In this document: piece after piece, positions 18,159 through 28,479 of the stretch
Layout of the letters: every line of letters begins with the position of its first letter
Numbering within the stretch: position 1 is the stretch's first letter
From: Eukaryota sp. TZLM1-RC
Lineage: Eukaryota; Metamonada: BaSk clade
NCBI GenBank assembly: GCA_040285825.1
Contig: JAUPSS010000004.1
Coordinates: forward strand, 3,665,658 to 3,729,657
Direction of reading: 5' to 3'
Length of the DNA: 64,000 nucleotides
The notes under the pieces: model-generated
Told to the model about the DNA's origin: nothing
Seen by the model: the letters and a program-made list of their open reading frames with translations, nothing else
Database searches by the model: none
Position numbers and translations under genes: made by a program

Positions 18159-19535
18159 ATGTTCTTTGTCCAATTCAAGGACATTCCTGGTCCAAGGTCG
18201 TCTTACCAATGCAATAATCAAGCTGCTGATTTGGTTTTATGGGACACCATTTTAAAAATGGACGAGATTAAAAACACTAAACTTTTTGCAAAAAATTCCA
18301 AGTACATCATGTCTAGTATTGAGACTGATGGAATAGCAGTATCATTCATTCAATCTAGAATGGACTTGAAAAAGTACAAAGTAACTGCAAAAGAATTAAA
18401 AGATAAAGAAAAATATATTGATGACCCCAGCATCAATCCTTCTGAATTTCAAGATATGACCCTTGCTGCTGCTGATCCAGGGAAACCTGATCTACTCTAT
18501 TTTTCTGCCAATTTAGCTACTAGAATGACTCATTCAAAGAAACCTGAGAGAGATAAATATGTTCATTTCAGGTACACTCAAAATGAACGAAGATTTGAGT
18601 CGAAAAGTTCCAAATTCAAAAGAATAAGAGACAGCATACGTAATGACACTCTTATCACAATAAGTGACTCCACTGGTAGAGTGATTGATCTATCCAATTA
18701 TGAACCATCCGAAGAACAACAACAAAGGATGGATTTAAACAGCAGTATAATTAATCAAATGTCTGAAAGAACAATTAGTTTATTAAGAGGTGAAGTACCT
18801 CAAGAAATCAATATTCCCCACGAAATTGATTACTCATTCAATTTGAGAAACACGACTAAATCTGTAGCAGAATGGGAGGCAACATTATCCCAATTCAACT
18901 CCAAAAGCTGCAGGTTTGATAGATTTATGGAGTATATCAAACAAAAGAATTTTGTGAATAGTATCGTTGGTCAAGTCTATCATCAAAAAATATTTAGGAA
19001 ACTAAGATGGTGGGCTGAGATTAATCGCACAAGATCTGAGGCGAAGATGATCCAGAGATTCAAATCAGTAATTGGTGATCCAGGCCAAGTAGTTATTGGA
19101 ATTGGAGACTGGGAACAACGAAAACACATGAAATTCAAAGAACCTACCATAGGAAAAGGTTTGAGAATTCTATTTAAAAAGGCTGGTTATAAGGTCTTTT
19201 TGATTGATGAGTTTCGAACCAGTTGCTGTTGTTTCAACTGTAAGAAAGCGGAGAAAACAGTTGAAACACTCCGATGGTGCAGAAATCCTAGGCCATGGAA
19301 GATGCATGAGATGTCTGATCGTCACGGGCTTACCATGTGTAAATCATGCGAAAGTTTGTGGAATAGAGATCGAAATGCTTCGCTGAATATGTTGGCAGTG
19401 ATGGAAGCACATGTGAATGGTGGAGATAGACCGGAATACCTGCAGAGAGTCAAGGTTGACAGTGGTTCAAAGAAAAAGGTATCGAGAAGAAAATCTTCCA
19501 CTTCCCAAAAACTCAGTCCCTCTACATCGGTGTAA
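18159..19535 (+). CDS. Fanzor, RNA-guided DNA endonuclease of the TnpB superfamily
   Basis: I chose the first ATG (18159), giving 458 residues; the frame is also open from a TTG at 18153. Visible motifs are RuvC-I LAAADPGKPDLLYF (Asp about 106), GIGDWEQRKH (about 314-323), LIDEFRTS (Glu about 351), zinc-ribbon cysteines CCCFNC and CKSC, and RuvC-III WNRDRNASLN (Asp about 404). At the place where TnpB has its canonical RuvC-II glutamate, this protein reads VVIGIGDW. The acidic residue is instead in DEFRTS beside the zinc ribbon. This matches the rearranged catalytic site reported for Fanzors. Only about 105 residues precede RuvC-I, against about 190 in ISDra2 TnpB, so the N-terminal DNA/RNA-binding part is probably truncated. 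The catalytic residues look intact, but the protein may not be functional. Confidence 0.88.
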   Translation: MFFVQFKDIPGPRSSYQCNNQAADLVLWDTILKMDEIKNTKLFAKNSKYIMSSIETDGIAVSFIQSRMDLKKYKVTAKELKDKEKYIDDPSINPSEFQDMTLAAADPGKPDLLYFSANLATRMTHSKKPERDKYVHFRYTQNERRFESKSSKFKRIRDSIRNDTLITISDSTGRVIDLSNYEPSEEQQQRMDLNSSIINQMSERTISLLRGEVPQEINIPHEIDYSFNLRNTTKSVAEWEATLSQFNSKSCRFDRFMEYIKQKNFVNSIVGQVYHQKIFRKLRWWAEINRTRSEAKMIQRFKSVIGDPGQVVIGIGDWEQRKHMKFKEPTIGKGLRILFKKAGYKVFLIDEFRTSCCCFNCKKAEKTVETLRWCRNPRPWKMHEMSDRHGLTMCKSCESLWNRDRNASLNMLAVMEAHVNGGDRPEYLQRVKVDSGSKKKVSRRKSSTSQKLSPSTSV

Positions 19536-19576
19536 AAAGGACACTTATTTCATTGTTATAGACAATATCTGTTTCA
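19487..19576 (+). ncRNA. Fanzor 3'-end module / candidate guide-RNA scaffold (copy B)
   Basis: This is the same module as at 1256-1343 and begins within the last Fanzor codons (GAAGAAAATCTTCCACTTCC). The hairpin ATTGT-TATAG-ACAAT ends 11 nt before the ATG at 19577, and GACAATA ends 9 nt before it. It is the only module attached to an otherwise open Fanzor gene, so it is the best reference for folding or small-RNA mapping. Assignment as an RNA is inference. Confidence 0.5.
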
Positions 19577-20103
19577 ATGACTATCCCAGACAACTTGCCC
19601 TTTACACAACAAGAACTTTATGGTTTCATGGACCTCGCTGTCAAGGAAGCTGCTTCGAATGAACGTTTGAGAGAAGGAGGACCTTTTGGAGCTGCTGTTG
19701 TCAACGTAAATACCAGGGAAGTCGTGAGTTCGGCCCATAACGAAGTACTTGCCCGTCATGACCCATCTGCACATGCTGAAGTCATGGCTATTCGCTATGC
19801 ATGTCAAAAACTTCAACGTCATATTCTAGATGACTGTATTCTTGTAACAGTATGTTGGACTCATTTTTTCCCTAATATCAGAGTGCTTACTGCTGTCCTA
19901 TGTGCCTTAGTGCTGTGTTTTGGGCCCGAATCCCCACTGTTTTCTTTGCTTCTGATGTGGAAGAGGCTGATCGCAAGGGTTTTGATGATCTTGTTTTCTA
20001 TGAAGAATTACGCAGGGAACGGCCGACCAAGGTTCAGATGCATCGTCTTATTCATAATGATGCTAAAAAAGTTTTTGATGACAGTACAACTGAACTATAT
20101 TAG
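19577..20103 (+). CDS. Guanine-deaminase-like cytidine deaminase-family enzyme (spliced)
   Basis: Two exons, 19577-19849 and 19882-20103, encode 164 residues. The 32-nt intron (GTATGTTG...AATATCAG) restores collinearity with the family. The zinc site is complete: HAE in DPSAHAEVMAIRYACQKL (about 62-80) and CPMC in SAYCCPMCLSAVFWARIP (about 92-109). The usual Pro before the first Cys is replaced by Cys. GFDDLVFYEEL near 125 matches bacterial-type guanine deaminase GuaD (GFDDSFIYKEI). This enzyme converts guanine to xanthine in the cytosol for purine salvage. A tRNA adenosine deaminase is less likely, given the C-terminal match. Read without splicing, the frame would give a nonsense tail. The ATG follows directly on the Fanzor copy B 3' end. 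Confidence 0.85.
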
Positions 20104-20329
20104 TTTTTAGTCTTGTTTTTGCTTTTAGTCTTTTTTGCGGTTTTTATTTATTTTTGTTTTATCGGATTTTTCCTTCAAGAATGTCGTTTACATTTCGATA
20201 CAATTTCTGTAGTAGACTCATTTCTATTGGTAATTACTTTGAATCTACTTAAATTGTAAAACAGATATTGAACACAATAATCCACTTTGATTTTTAAAAT
20301 CATATTATTTGAAGGGAAATTTTTTATTC

Positions 20330-20690
20330 ATCTTGCACACTTAATAAAATTAACTCATAACTACTGGGACAAAATTCAATGAACCAAGATTTCCTCTACA
20401 AAATCTTGATCTGCTTGCTGTCTAGCTGAAACTTCTCTAGTTCGATTGAAAAATCAAGGTAATTTATTAATAGTGGTAAATTGAATTCGAGAGTGCCATA
20501 AAAAGATATCAAATCTTTTTCATTTTTTTTCTTGAACCATTTTTTGGAAGTCATTCAAAAAAGCTTCTGCTTCAACTGATAGTCTTCCGTTTATTGAAAA
20601 TGAAAAAGCAATATAAACTAGCTTTGTACTTCTACCATCAGTAGCTTCTTCAATATCTTTATCATATTTTCTATGTTTTTCTTTTGTTTT
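20330..20690 (-). mobile_element. LINE-type fragment, inverted partner of 26345-26670
   Basis: On the minus strand a frame reads KYDKDIEEATDGRSTKLVYI, then AFSFSINGRLSVEAEAFLND, a pattern common at the C-terminus of LINE proteins with a restriction-like endonuclease. The same sequence, diverged by some 15 per cent by eye, lies in opposite orientation at 26345-26670. The two copies bracket the LINE cluster as a long inverted repeat. The gap 20104-20329 between the deaminase gene and this fragment holds nothing recognisable. Confidence 0.6.
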
Positions 20691-20732
20691 CTATACATAG
20701 TTGTTTCATATTCAAACAAAATTATAAAAAAA

Positions 20733-23700
20733 CTAAAAATCAATCTCCTCATACTCCACATCTACCATAGAAAACTTACCTACAGCTTTTTCTTCATAAA
20801 ATTTTCCTAGTGATAACAATGAGCTAGAAACAAGACCATACATTCCTTGAATAATAGAAAATACAATTCTATTTTGCCAAAAGGTTCGGTCAAATATTCT
20901 TCCAATTCTATTTTTGACAACAGATGAGAAATCGTCTAAGAAAGATAACGCAGTTTTACCCAAGGTTCCAAATAATGAAAAAGCAAAAGGACAAAGAAGG
21001 TATTGAGTATGTGAGTTGGAATTCATATTATTGATATTTTCTGTATACTTTATAGTTTTCGCTTCTTCGGCTCTTCGTAAAGGTGAGTTATAAGTTTGTG
21101 CCAGTTTTTCATTTGAGCTGTTTGATACATCAGTAGATCTGACATCAATAGTGATCAATGATCCATCAAGTCCGAGAACTAGCACATCACCACGACTGTC
21201 ATCAAGAGAATTTCTGTCAGATACATCAGCCAAATTTGAAAGCAAAGGTTCTAAAAAAGATTCAATCTTGGAGGATTTAAACATACAATAAAGCTGATCA
21301 CGAACTGCATCATGCACTTTTGATCTAAAAGTAATAAATCGATTACAATTAAATAAATGGGTTGGAGTGACAGACCTTCCACATTTACAAATAAATCCAT
21401 GAGGGAGATTATCAGGCCAAATAAAAGATCGAAGACGCATAGATAATAAAAAGCAAGGGTCATTGAGAAACAAACCATATATTCTTGGTACTTGATTAAT
21501 TAAGCAAGAAGCAGAACTATCGCAAACATCCAGTAATTTAAATTCAGTAGCACTTACAGGATTAAGTTTTCTTCTGTGAACCAAAGTATCATTTGCAACA
21601 TTACAGGAGACAAAGTCAACAACAGCTTCAGAGTTCTCAATCCAATCTCCTTTTTGTTATAAAAGCTTCATTAGTAGCACACACTCCAAATCTTCGTGGT
21701 ACCATGGTTGCAAAAAGTGAAGAATCTGATGTTTGATTTTCGCAAACACCCTGTTCCAATAACAATGAGTGAAGATCTTGATTTAAAACAGCCGAGCTGC
21801 ATATATTATTATAAAGATCATTTTCATACATTCCAGTCAATCGTTTCTGTAATGTTCGATGAGTGTATTTTAAATTTAAAAATTCTCTTCCGGAATATTT
21901 CCATTGAATGATTGGGGAATGCATCGACTCCATTTTTCTACTTCAATTTTTGAAATTTCATCATTTAATACTGAAACAGTAGAACTTTGCGTTCTCATTA
22001 ATAAATCTTCCCAATCTGCAAATCTTTCGGAAAACTCAAAGATTGCATTTCTACATTCACCAATAAAAGCACAGGAAGTAAGAAAAGAAGCCTTCATCCA
22101 CCCTAAACCGCCATAGTGTGCACTAAGAAAAGCATGATCTGGAATTTGGAACATTTTACATCCCAGTAATTGTGACAACGCTTTTGCACGTAATTCATCA
22201 AACTTCTGGACCATAGGCTCTGTGATAAGAGGATTTGTAAATCGAAATATATGGTTAAAATCGGAACTAAAACATCATCTTATAATGGTACGATACGTTT
22301 GTGTATATTTAATTTCATCATTTGAACAATTTTTCAGAAATTAAGGTCAATTTTGCGAAAAATTCTTGAGTAATTCATCATTATTGCCTAAACAGTAACC
22401 CAAATATCAAATAGCATCAATTGAATACATTTTGGCTTGAATTTCAATACTATCAACTATTGTAGAAACTGGAGAATTCGAAGGTAAAACACATTTCAGT
22501 GTATGTAAATTAAGTCGGATGCCAATTTTGTTAAATAGTTCTTTAAAGCATAAAGTTGCTTCACTGACAATCTTTATGTCACTCATAAGATCAACGTCAT
22601 CCATATAGACAATCATTATTAGCAAAGGAAACATCTCATGAATTTACAATAAAATAGGATGAATGACCAAACAAAACAAAAGGGTTAAAGGATCTCCTTG
22701 CTGTACACCACGTGATGATTTTAAAATGGAATCACCAAAATGCAAATTAGAATTTGAGCTATATGTTGTTTGAAAATAAGGCATCAATTCTGGCAAATAT
22801 TGTAAGGAAGCACCACAAATACTGCAACGACTAATTGAATTGAATGCATTGCTAAAATCCAGCGACATACAAACATTGGATATATTTTGATGAAATAAAA
22901 CATCTGTAACAAATACTGCTGAAGAAACTCCATCAGTGGCATTAATTCCATACAAAAAGGGCAAAACAATCGTTTTTGCTTGTTCATTGAATCCATTTAA
23001 GCAGCAAGCAGAAAAAAAATTGTGTACACTTTCGTAGACCGCAATTGGACGAACATCCATCTTGTAAAGATTCAGTTCTTTACAAGTGCAGTCAAACGTG
23101 AACACCTTAATTCTTCAGGATATTTAAGTTGATCAGCTAAAATTCTATAAAAAAGTAAATTCGGAATATGCACCACCAATCGTCAAAGCAGGTTTTTTTC
23201 TACCAATCAAGAGATATTTAAATGGGTTCAAAGCTAATCTTATTTCCTTGTATTTGGTGGAAACGCCTTCAGAAACTCTACAGATGCTTTTGAAAGAACC
23301 GACATTAGAAATGTGATCCATATAAGCAACAATGCGCATTTCAGGAAATTCTTCTTGAGTCATTTCAAGAATGTTAGGATCAGCCAAACAAAAGAGCAAA
23401 GAGGAGGTCGCCTTGTTTCACACCAGAGCAAGATTCAAAGGCATAGGACTCAAAAATTGATTCCGACTGTTTTCCATAAAATTAATAAAAGATGCTGAAA
23501 ATTCAGGAAATTCCTGAAGAAGCACATCACAAATACAGTTACACTTTACGGATTTAAAAGCATTTTTAACCTCCAAATTGAAAGTATAATGATTATTCTG
23601 ACCTTTGAGAAAAACATCTGAAGTCAATGAAGCAACAGGGGCAACGTCAATGTTTTTAATACCAGAATTACGGAGAAATAATAATTTATTGAAAGGCTTC

Positions 23701-24030
23701 AACAAATCCCTTGCTTTAGTAGAAATGCTGTTAAAAATGAGAGAAGAATGCACTCTGGTTAAGACTCTCCAATAGCAATAGCTCCAACTCCATCTGGTTT
23801 GTGAATAGCGACAAGTTGAAGGCTGTATTGGGCAAAAATTTTCAGCTGGGTGAAGGACGTTCAACTTTTCAAGAGTTTCAAGATTATTATTTGCCAATTT
23901 TTCTGAACAAATATTTTTTGAACCACTTCCATATCTTCCTCTTAAAAAATTTTTTCTAGCTTGAAAAGGCGAAGTAGGTTTCTTTTTGTGGTTTAAAAAT
24001 AATTGTCTTTTTATTCTTTCTCTCAAACAA
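20733..24030 (-). pseudogene. LINE (non-LTR retrotransposon) with RT, zinc finger and restriction-like endonuclease, broken and composite
   Basis: Reading down the minus strand, two overlapping RT pieces occur. The first (24026-23145) holds FNLEVKNAFKSV and IVAYMDHISN, with the YxDD motif mutated to YMDH. The second (23105-22407) holds CMSLDFSNAFNSISR, SSRGVQQGDPLTLLF and the intact VYMDDVDLM. The C-terminal part (22214-20733, several frames) has a zinc finger CKCGRSVTPTHLFNC with RSKVHDAVRDQL, then GDVLVLGLDGSLITIDVRST. That resembles the RPDD/PD-(D/E)xK endonuclease of early-branching R2-like LINEs. The final residues are MVDVEYEEIDF. Many frame breaks make the composite inactive. Confidence 0.8.
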
Positions 24031-24374
24031 TTTCCAAATTTGAGTAATTTCCATTTGTTGAGCTCTCATTGTGAGCAAAAGATCTTATTTACCACAACAC
24101 AGGTAGTGAACTAGCAGCACTCACTTCTACAAAAATTTTAACATGCGTACGAAGTGAATCAATAGTTTAACAATCCAAACAAAACAAAAGTGGACGACCA
24201 TTGAAGGAGCCTAAGAGTTGATTTTTACAAAAAAGTCATTGATAATTTGAAATAGAATCAGCAGGAATAAAATCAACACTTTTGGACACCTCAGCATATT
24301 CAACAGTGAAATAAAAAAGCACGTCATTGGCGGTGGTTAATTACAACTGGAATCTCCATTAGAATTTATTTTTA

Positions 24375-24745
24375 TTATTATCTATGTGTCTTCGGTCTTT
24401 TATTTGTCCTGATAATCTTCCCCATGGGTAATTTGTAAATGTGGGTAAACTGCAATTGCAACCCATTTATTTAATTGTAATCGTTTTATTACTTTTAGAT
24501 CAAAACTTCATGATGCAGTCCGTGATCAACATTATTGTATGCGCAAGTCCCACAAGATTGATTCTTTTTCAACAGATTTGCTTTCAAATTTGGCTGATGA
24601 CACTGACAGAATTTCTTTGGGTGATAGCAGCGGTGTTGTTATTGTTCCAGTTCTTCGATCAATGATCATTATTGACGTCAGATCTACTGATGTATCAAAT
24701 AGCTCAAGTGAAAAATTGATACCATCTTATAATTCATCTTGACGT
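24375..24745 (+). mobile_element. LINE C-terminal fragment, opposite orientation
   Basis: The plus strand carries the zinc finger and endonuclease part of the same LINE: CLRSFICPDNLPHG, ICKCG, THLFNCNRFITFRSKLHDAV, then the IIIDVRSTDVSNSSSEKL stretch. It is cut by a stop after the CKCG motif and by frame changes. It mirrors 21100-21440 on the other strand. The stretch 24031-24374 has no feature I recognise. Confidence 0.75.
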
Positions 24746-24829
24746 AGTGCTACAGAAGTATTCTGAAAAAAAAATAATTAGAAGACTATCTCAAATATTC
24801 ACTACGTACTTTGTATTTACAAAATTCTC

Positions 24830-26345
24830 TATAAATGATAAGGCAGTTTTACCCAAGGTTCCGAATAACAAAAAGACAAAGAAGGTATTGAGTATGTGAG
24901 TTGGAATTCAGATTATGGATTTTTTCTGTGTATCTAATAATTTTCGCTTCTTCAACTCTCTACGTGAAGGTGAATTATAAGATTGTGCCATTTTTTCATT
25001 TGAGCAAACATGGCGTCGAAAATGGTAACACTACCATTCAAGCCGGGAACAACCAAATCACCACTTGTCAGACCTATAGAAGCTCTCCTGTAGCGCGTAC
25101 TATCAATATTGGGGTCATCAAGAATTAATTTTGATAACAACGGCTCTAAAAAGGAATCTCCTCGATATGATTTGCACATTACATAAATTTGGTCCCTGAC
25201 GTTATTATGCACTTTGCTTCTAAATGTAATGAAATGTTTACAGTTCAAAAGATGAGTAAACAAAATGTGGTTTACCACATTTACAAGTTAAATGATTGGG
25301 CAAATTGTTTGGCCACAGAAAACAACGAAGACGTATGTTTAAAAGCCTTTCATTGTTTTTTAACAATAGTCCATAAACAGTGGGAATTTGAGTTACTAAA
25401 GCAGCAGCAGAGCTATTATGAATGTCCTTTACATAATTACCGAAAGTAGGATTTTCAGTTTTGGCCAAGCCAAGTCTTACTTCATAATCCAAGCTTTCAT
25501 ATAATTTAACCAAATGGTACGGAACCTTTTTCAGGCAAAAACGTAAATTTGGGAGTGATCGGTTGGGAAATTCTTGAAAATTCTGAGAAAAACACTGAAT
25601 CCAGATATCACTAGGCAAATTATCCAATTCACATTGAAGTTGGTTTTAAAAAAATTGATTCACCATGCATCAGATGAACATCATAAGGGAACCTTTGGAA
25701 AAATTGAAAAATCAAATTTTCGCCACCTCCGACAAAAGCTGCTTTACATAAAATCGAATTTTTAGTGAAACCAATTCCAACTAAATCCGCAAAACAAAAT
25801 ACATGACCTCGAATTAAAGATTCATTTACTTCCAATAATGGAGAAAAAAAATTGACCCGAAGTTTGTTGAAAGATTAACAAAAATCAAGAGATATTGAAG
25901 GATGAGTTGACCTTAAAATATGAGTGAATTTTCCAGAATAACAAATTTTCAAAATAAAAAATTTAATGTGTTTTTCAATATCACATTCAGCAACAAAACT
26001 CAGATCTTTGTCAAAATTCTTCAGTAAATTGTTCAACTGGGAATAAATTTCATTCAAAATACCTAACCAACATCCAACAAACTTGAACACTCGTTGGTCA
26101 TAATTAATAAAGGGAATCATAGCACCATCAATCAATAAATATTGTTTTGTTCTTCCAATGAAGTGACATTGAGTTGGATTCAAAGTCCATTCAATTTCTT
26201 TGTATTTCGCAGCAATGCCTTCAGAAACCCTACATATGATCTCAAAAGAACCAATAATCGAAATGTCATACATATAAGCAACAATACGTAATTCAATGAA
26301 TTCTTTCTGGGTCATTTCAATAGTATTATGGATGGCCAAACAAAA
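24830..26345 (-). pseudogene. LINE, second degraded copy
   Basis: In order on the minus strand: an RT piece (26339-25875) with LRIVAYMYDISIIGS, where the catalytic YxDD is lost, and KYKEIEWTLNPTQCHFIGRT; a middle piece (25835-25629); a piece with VKLYESLDYEVRLGLAKTEN and LRCFLWPNNLPNHLTCKCGK (25627-25238); and the endonuclease part with FRSKVHNNVRDQIYVM and SGDLVVPGLNGSVTIFDA (25278-24952). The end near 24843 is homologous to 20950-21100. Frames are broken at every junction. Confidence 0.78.
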
Positions 26346-26670
26346 TACAGAAAATATGATAAAGATATTGAAGAAGCTAATGCTGGTAGAAATACACAGC
26401 TAGTTTTTATTGCTTTCTCATTTTCGATAAACGGAAGATTATCAGATGAAGCAGAAATCTATTTGAATGGCTTCCAGAAAATGGTTTAAGAAAAAACAAT
26501 GAAAAGATTTGATATTTTTTTATGGCGTCCTCGGATTCAATTTGCCATTATTAATAGATTACCTCGGTGAGAAGCTTTAGCTTGACAGCAAGTATATCAA
26601 GATTTTGTAGAGGAAATCTTGGTTCAATGATAGTCGTCCCATTGGTTATGAATTAATTTAATTAAGTGTG
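26345..26670 (+). mobile_element. LINE-type fragment, inverted partner of 20330-20690
   Basis: The plus strand reads KYDKDIEEANAGRNTQLVFI, then AFSFSINGRLSDEAEIYLNG and a stop. It matches the minus-strand fragment at 20520-20690, and the homology continues non-coding to about 26670. It ends where the next fragment starts. Confidence 0.6.
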
Positions 26671-26741
26671 CATGTTCAATAAATATTTTAATGGTGCTGA
26701 CTTATGTTTTGGCACAATAGAATTGTATTTTTTATATTTGA

Positions 26742-26855
26742 AAGAATGCATAGCATTGTTTCTGGTTCGTTGTTATCACTTAACAGAAATTATAAAGAAA
26801 AGGCTTTAGGTAAATTTTCAATGGTTGATGTGGAGTTTGAGGAAACTGATTTTTA
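26742..26855 (+). mobile_element. LINE extreme C-terminus fragment
   Basis: This short frame reads MHSIVSGSLLSLNRNYKEKA and then LGKFSMVDVEFEETDF-stop. It is nearly identical in sense to the C-terminus of the LINE at 20733 (EEKAVGKFSMVDVEYEEIDF). It is the last LINE scrap before the SANT gene. Confidence 0.75.
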
Positions 26856-26973
26856 GTTTTTAATAATTTCAGATGAATAAAAACATTATTATGGAAAAAC
26901 AAAAGAATTTCCAATAAACCAATATTGAGACGGTCCTCTCCAACTACGTCAGCGATACTGTACACCGGAGCGC

Positions 26974-28203
26974 ATGTCAGATCATTTACCTCCTTATAAG
27001 CAACCCCGCACAGAAGATCTCTCTTCACCTCATTCACCACAATCAAATTTAACCCTACCTTCATCACTCGAAAAAGGTTCCAGTTTTCCCCCCACTGATG
27101 AATCTGAATCAGATCTCGACTTTGCTCCCCATGATGAGACCCTTTCTCCCATCTCTTCCTCATCACATACACCATCACCTGAACACTCACCCTTACTCAT
27201 AGCACATCAACCACCGTCATCTCAAGAATCACATCCCACGCCAACCGACATCCCTCCATATCTTGCCCCTTATCTCGATCACTCCCTTCCCAGAGGTGTG
27301 ATCATAGATCCTATTTCACCAAACATTCACAAGGTTCTATTTAAACCCAACAATCCCGCTAGAGTTTTCCCCAAACTGGGACCCTTGCATCAAGTAACTC
27401 AACTTCCATCATTCAAAGAACCTGATACTTCTCTTCCTGTTCGTACCTTCTCTCTTCCTCATATACCGTACACTCATGGAGTCTCTCTCCCTACACGAAT
27501 CACCCCGTTACCAAGTCAGATTCCTGAGGAGGAAGAAACAATAAGGAAACCATCTTTGTTCAAATTTGATTATCCTGACAGCGAAGAATTAATTTGTCAA
27601 CCATTAGTAATTAATCAGTATGAAACAGATTTGTTTGAATTGATCAACACTTTGACAAGCGTTTGCGGTGACGATGGTTATTCTCCTATAGTTGTTCTGG
27701 AACTTGTTAAGGAATTTAATTTTAATTTTAAAAAACTGCAGGAAAGATTTATTAATAGGGATTTAAAACCATTTATCTATTTTTTTGGGGATTCTACTTA
27801 TGGAATTCCAATTTGTGCATGTTTTAATACTAAAAAATACTTTAATTTAAGCTGGTCTGAGGAGGAAAAAGATTTATTTACAGATTGTTTTCTAGACTAT
27901 GGGAGAAATTTCAGAAAATATTTGACTAGATTTCCAACAAAAACTATCAAAGAATTGTACAATTTCTTCATGCTCTATTGGAGGTCTTCTTCTGATGATT
28001 ACACCTATTTAGTGGAAGCTGATAGGGTAAGAGTGGAAAGAGAAAGGAGAGCTAGCAAACTGAGAATGAATTTTCTAAGTAGACATCAACCTGTTCTTTA
28101 TGGTCCTGACAAAGATGTTCCTGCCTCAGTTGCTCCTTTTCCTGAAGATCAAGTCGTTGCTGAAAGGTCATCAAGGGAGAATGAAATAGTGGAAGAATTT
28201 TAA
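26974..28203 (+). CDS. SANT/Myb-domain protein, possible chromatin corepressor subunit
   Basis: The 409-residue protein has a long Ser/Pro-rich disordered N-terminus (1-190). A helical segment follows (about 205-285), then a SANT domain at about 292-345: LSWSEEEKDLFTDCFLDYGRNF with KTIKELYNFFMLYWRS. The order resembles ELM2-SANT proteins of the MIER/RCOR/MTA type, in which the SANT domain recruits histone deacetylase. I do not see a convincing ELM2 signature, so the family is left open. The C-terminus is basic and then acidic. The ATG lies 119 bp after the last LINE scrap. Confidence 0.72.
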   Translation: MSDHLPPYKQPRTEDLSSPHSPQSNLTLPSSLEKGSSFPPTDESESDLDFAPHDETLSPISSSSHTPSPEHSPLLIAHQPPSSQESHPTPTDIPPYLAPYLDHSLPRGVIIDPISPNIHKVLFKPNNPARVFPKLGPLHQVTQLPSFKEPDTSLPVRTFSLPHIPYTHGVSLPTRITPLPSQIPEEEETIRKPSLFKFDYPDSEELICQPLVINQYETDLFELINTLTSVCGDDGYSPIVVLELVKEFNFNFKKLQERFINRDLKPFIYFFGDSTYGIPICACFNTKKYFNLSWSEEEKDLFTDCFLDYGRNFRKYLTRFPTKTIKELYNFFMLYWRSSSDDYTYLVEADRVRVERERRASKLRMNFLSRHQPVLYGPDKDVPASVAPFPEDQVVAERSSRENEIVEEF

Positions 28204-28479
28204 TTAAAAAATGTATTTTGTCGTTTATGACATGAGTAATTAGGTAATATTAAAAAACAAATATTTATAACCAAATACTATGAATAAATTAATAGAACGG
28301 CTTTTTGCCAAGAAAACTCGACGTATTAGGTAAATGTGGCAGGAAACATCAAGAACAACTAAACGAAAGTAATTGAAAAAAGAACATATTAGAGGGGTCC
28401 CTGAGCAAAGTTGATGCCAATACATAAATTTATAAACAGTAAATACATAATTTTGAAAGAAAATAAATAAAAAACAAGA
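28204..28479. other. Intergenic region, convergent gene ends
   Basis: These 276 bases separate the SANT gene and the ankyrin-FYVE gene, which converge here. The stretch is AT-rich and short reading frames have no recognisable homology. AATAAA-type signals occur near 28460 on the plus strand, but the region is too AT-rich to call terminators. Confidence 0.5.

Larger units (their letters stand above)
17930..19576 (+). mobile_element. Fanzor element, copy B (best-preserved)
   Basis: The element comprises the Fanzor reading frame, a degraded upstream part and the conserved 3'-end module. Upstream of the usable start, the same frame can be followed back through a TGA (18126-18128) as IQYPHDVNFIILLQDSQ, then to a TAG near 18030. 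The true N-terminus is therefore probably broken or spliced. The left boundary is not clear; 17930 is the approximate limit after the MITE. The right boundary is at or just before the ATG of the guanine-deaminase-like gene (19577). I found no flanking transposase gene in any copy. Confidence 0.7.
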
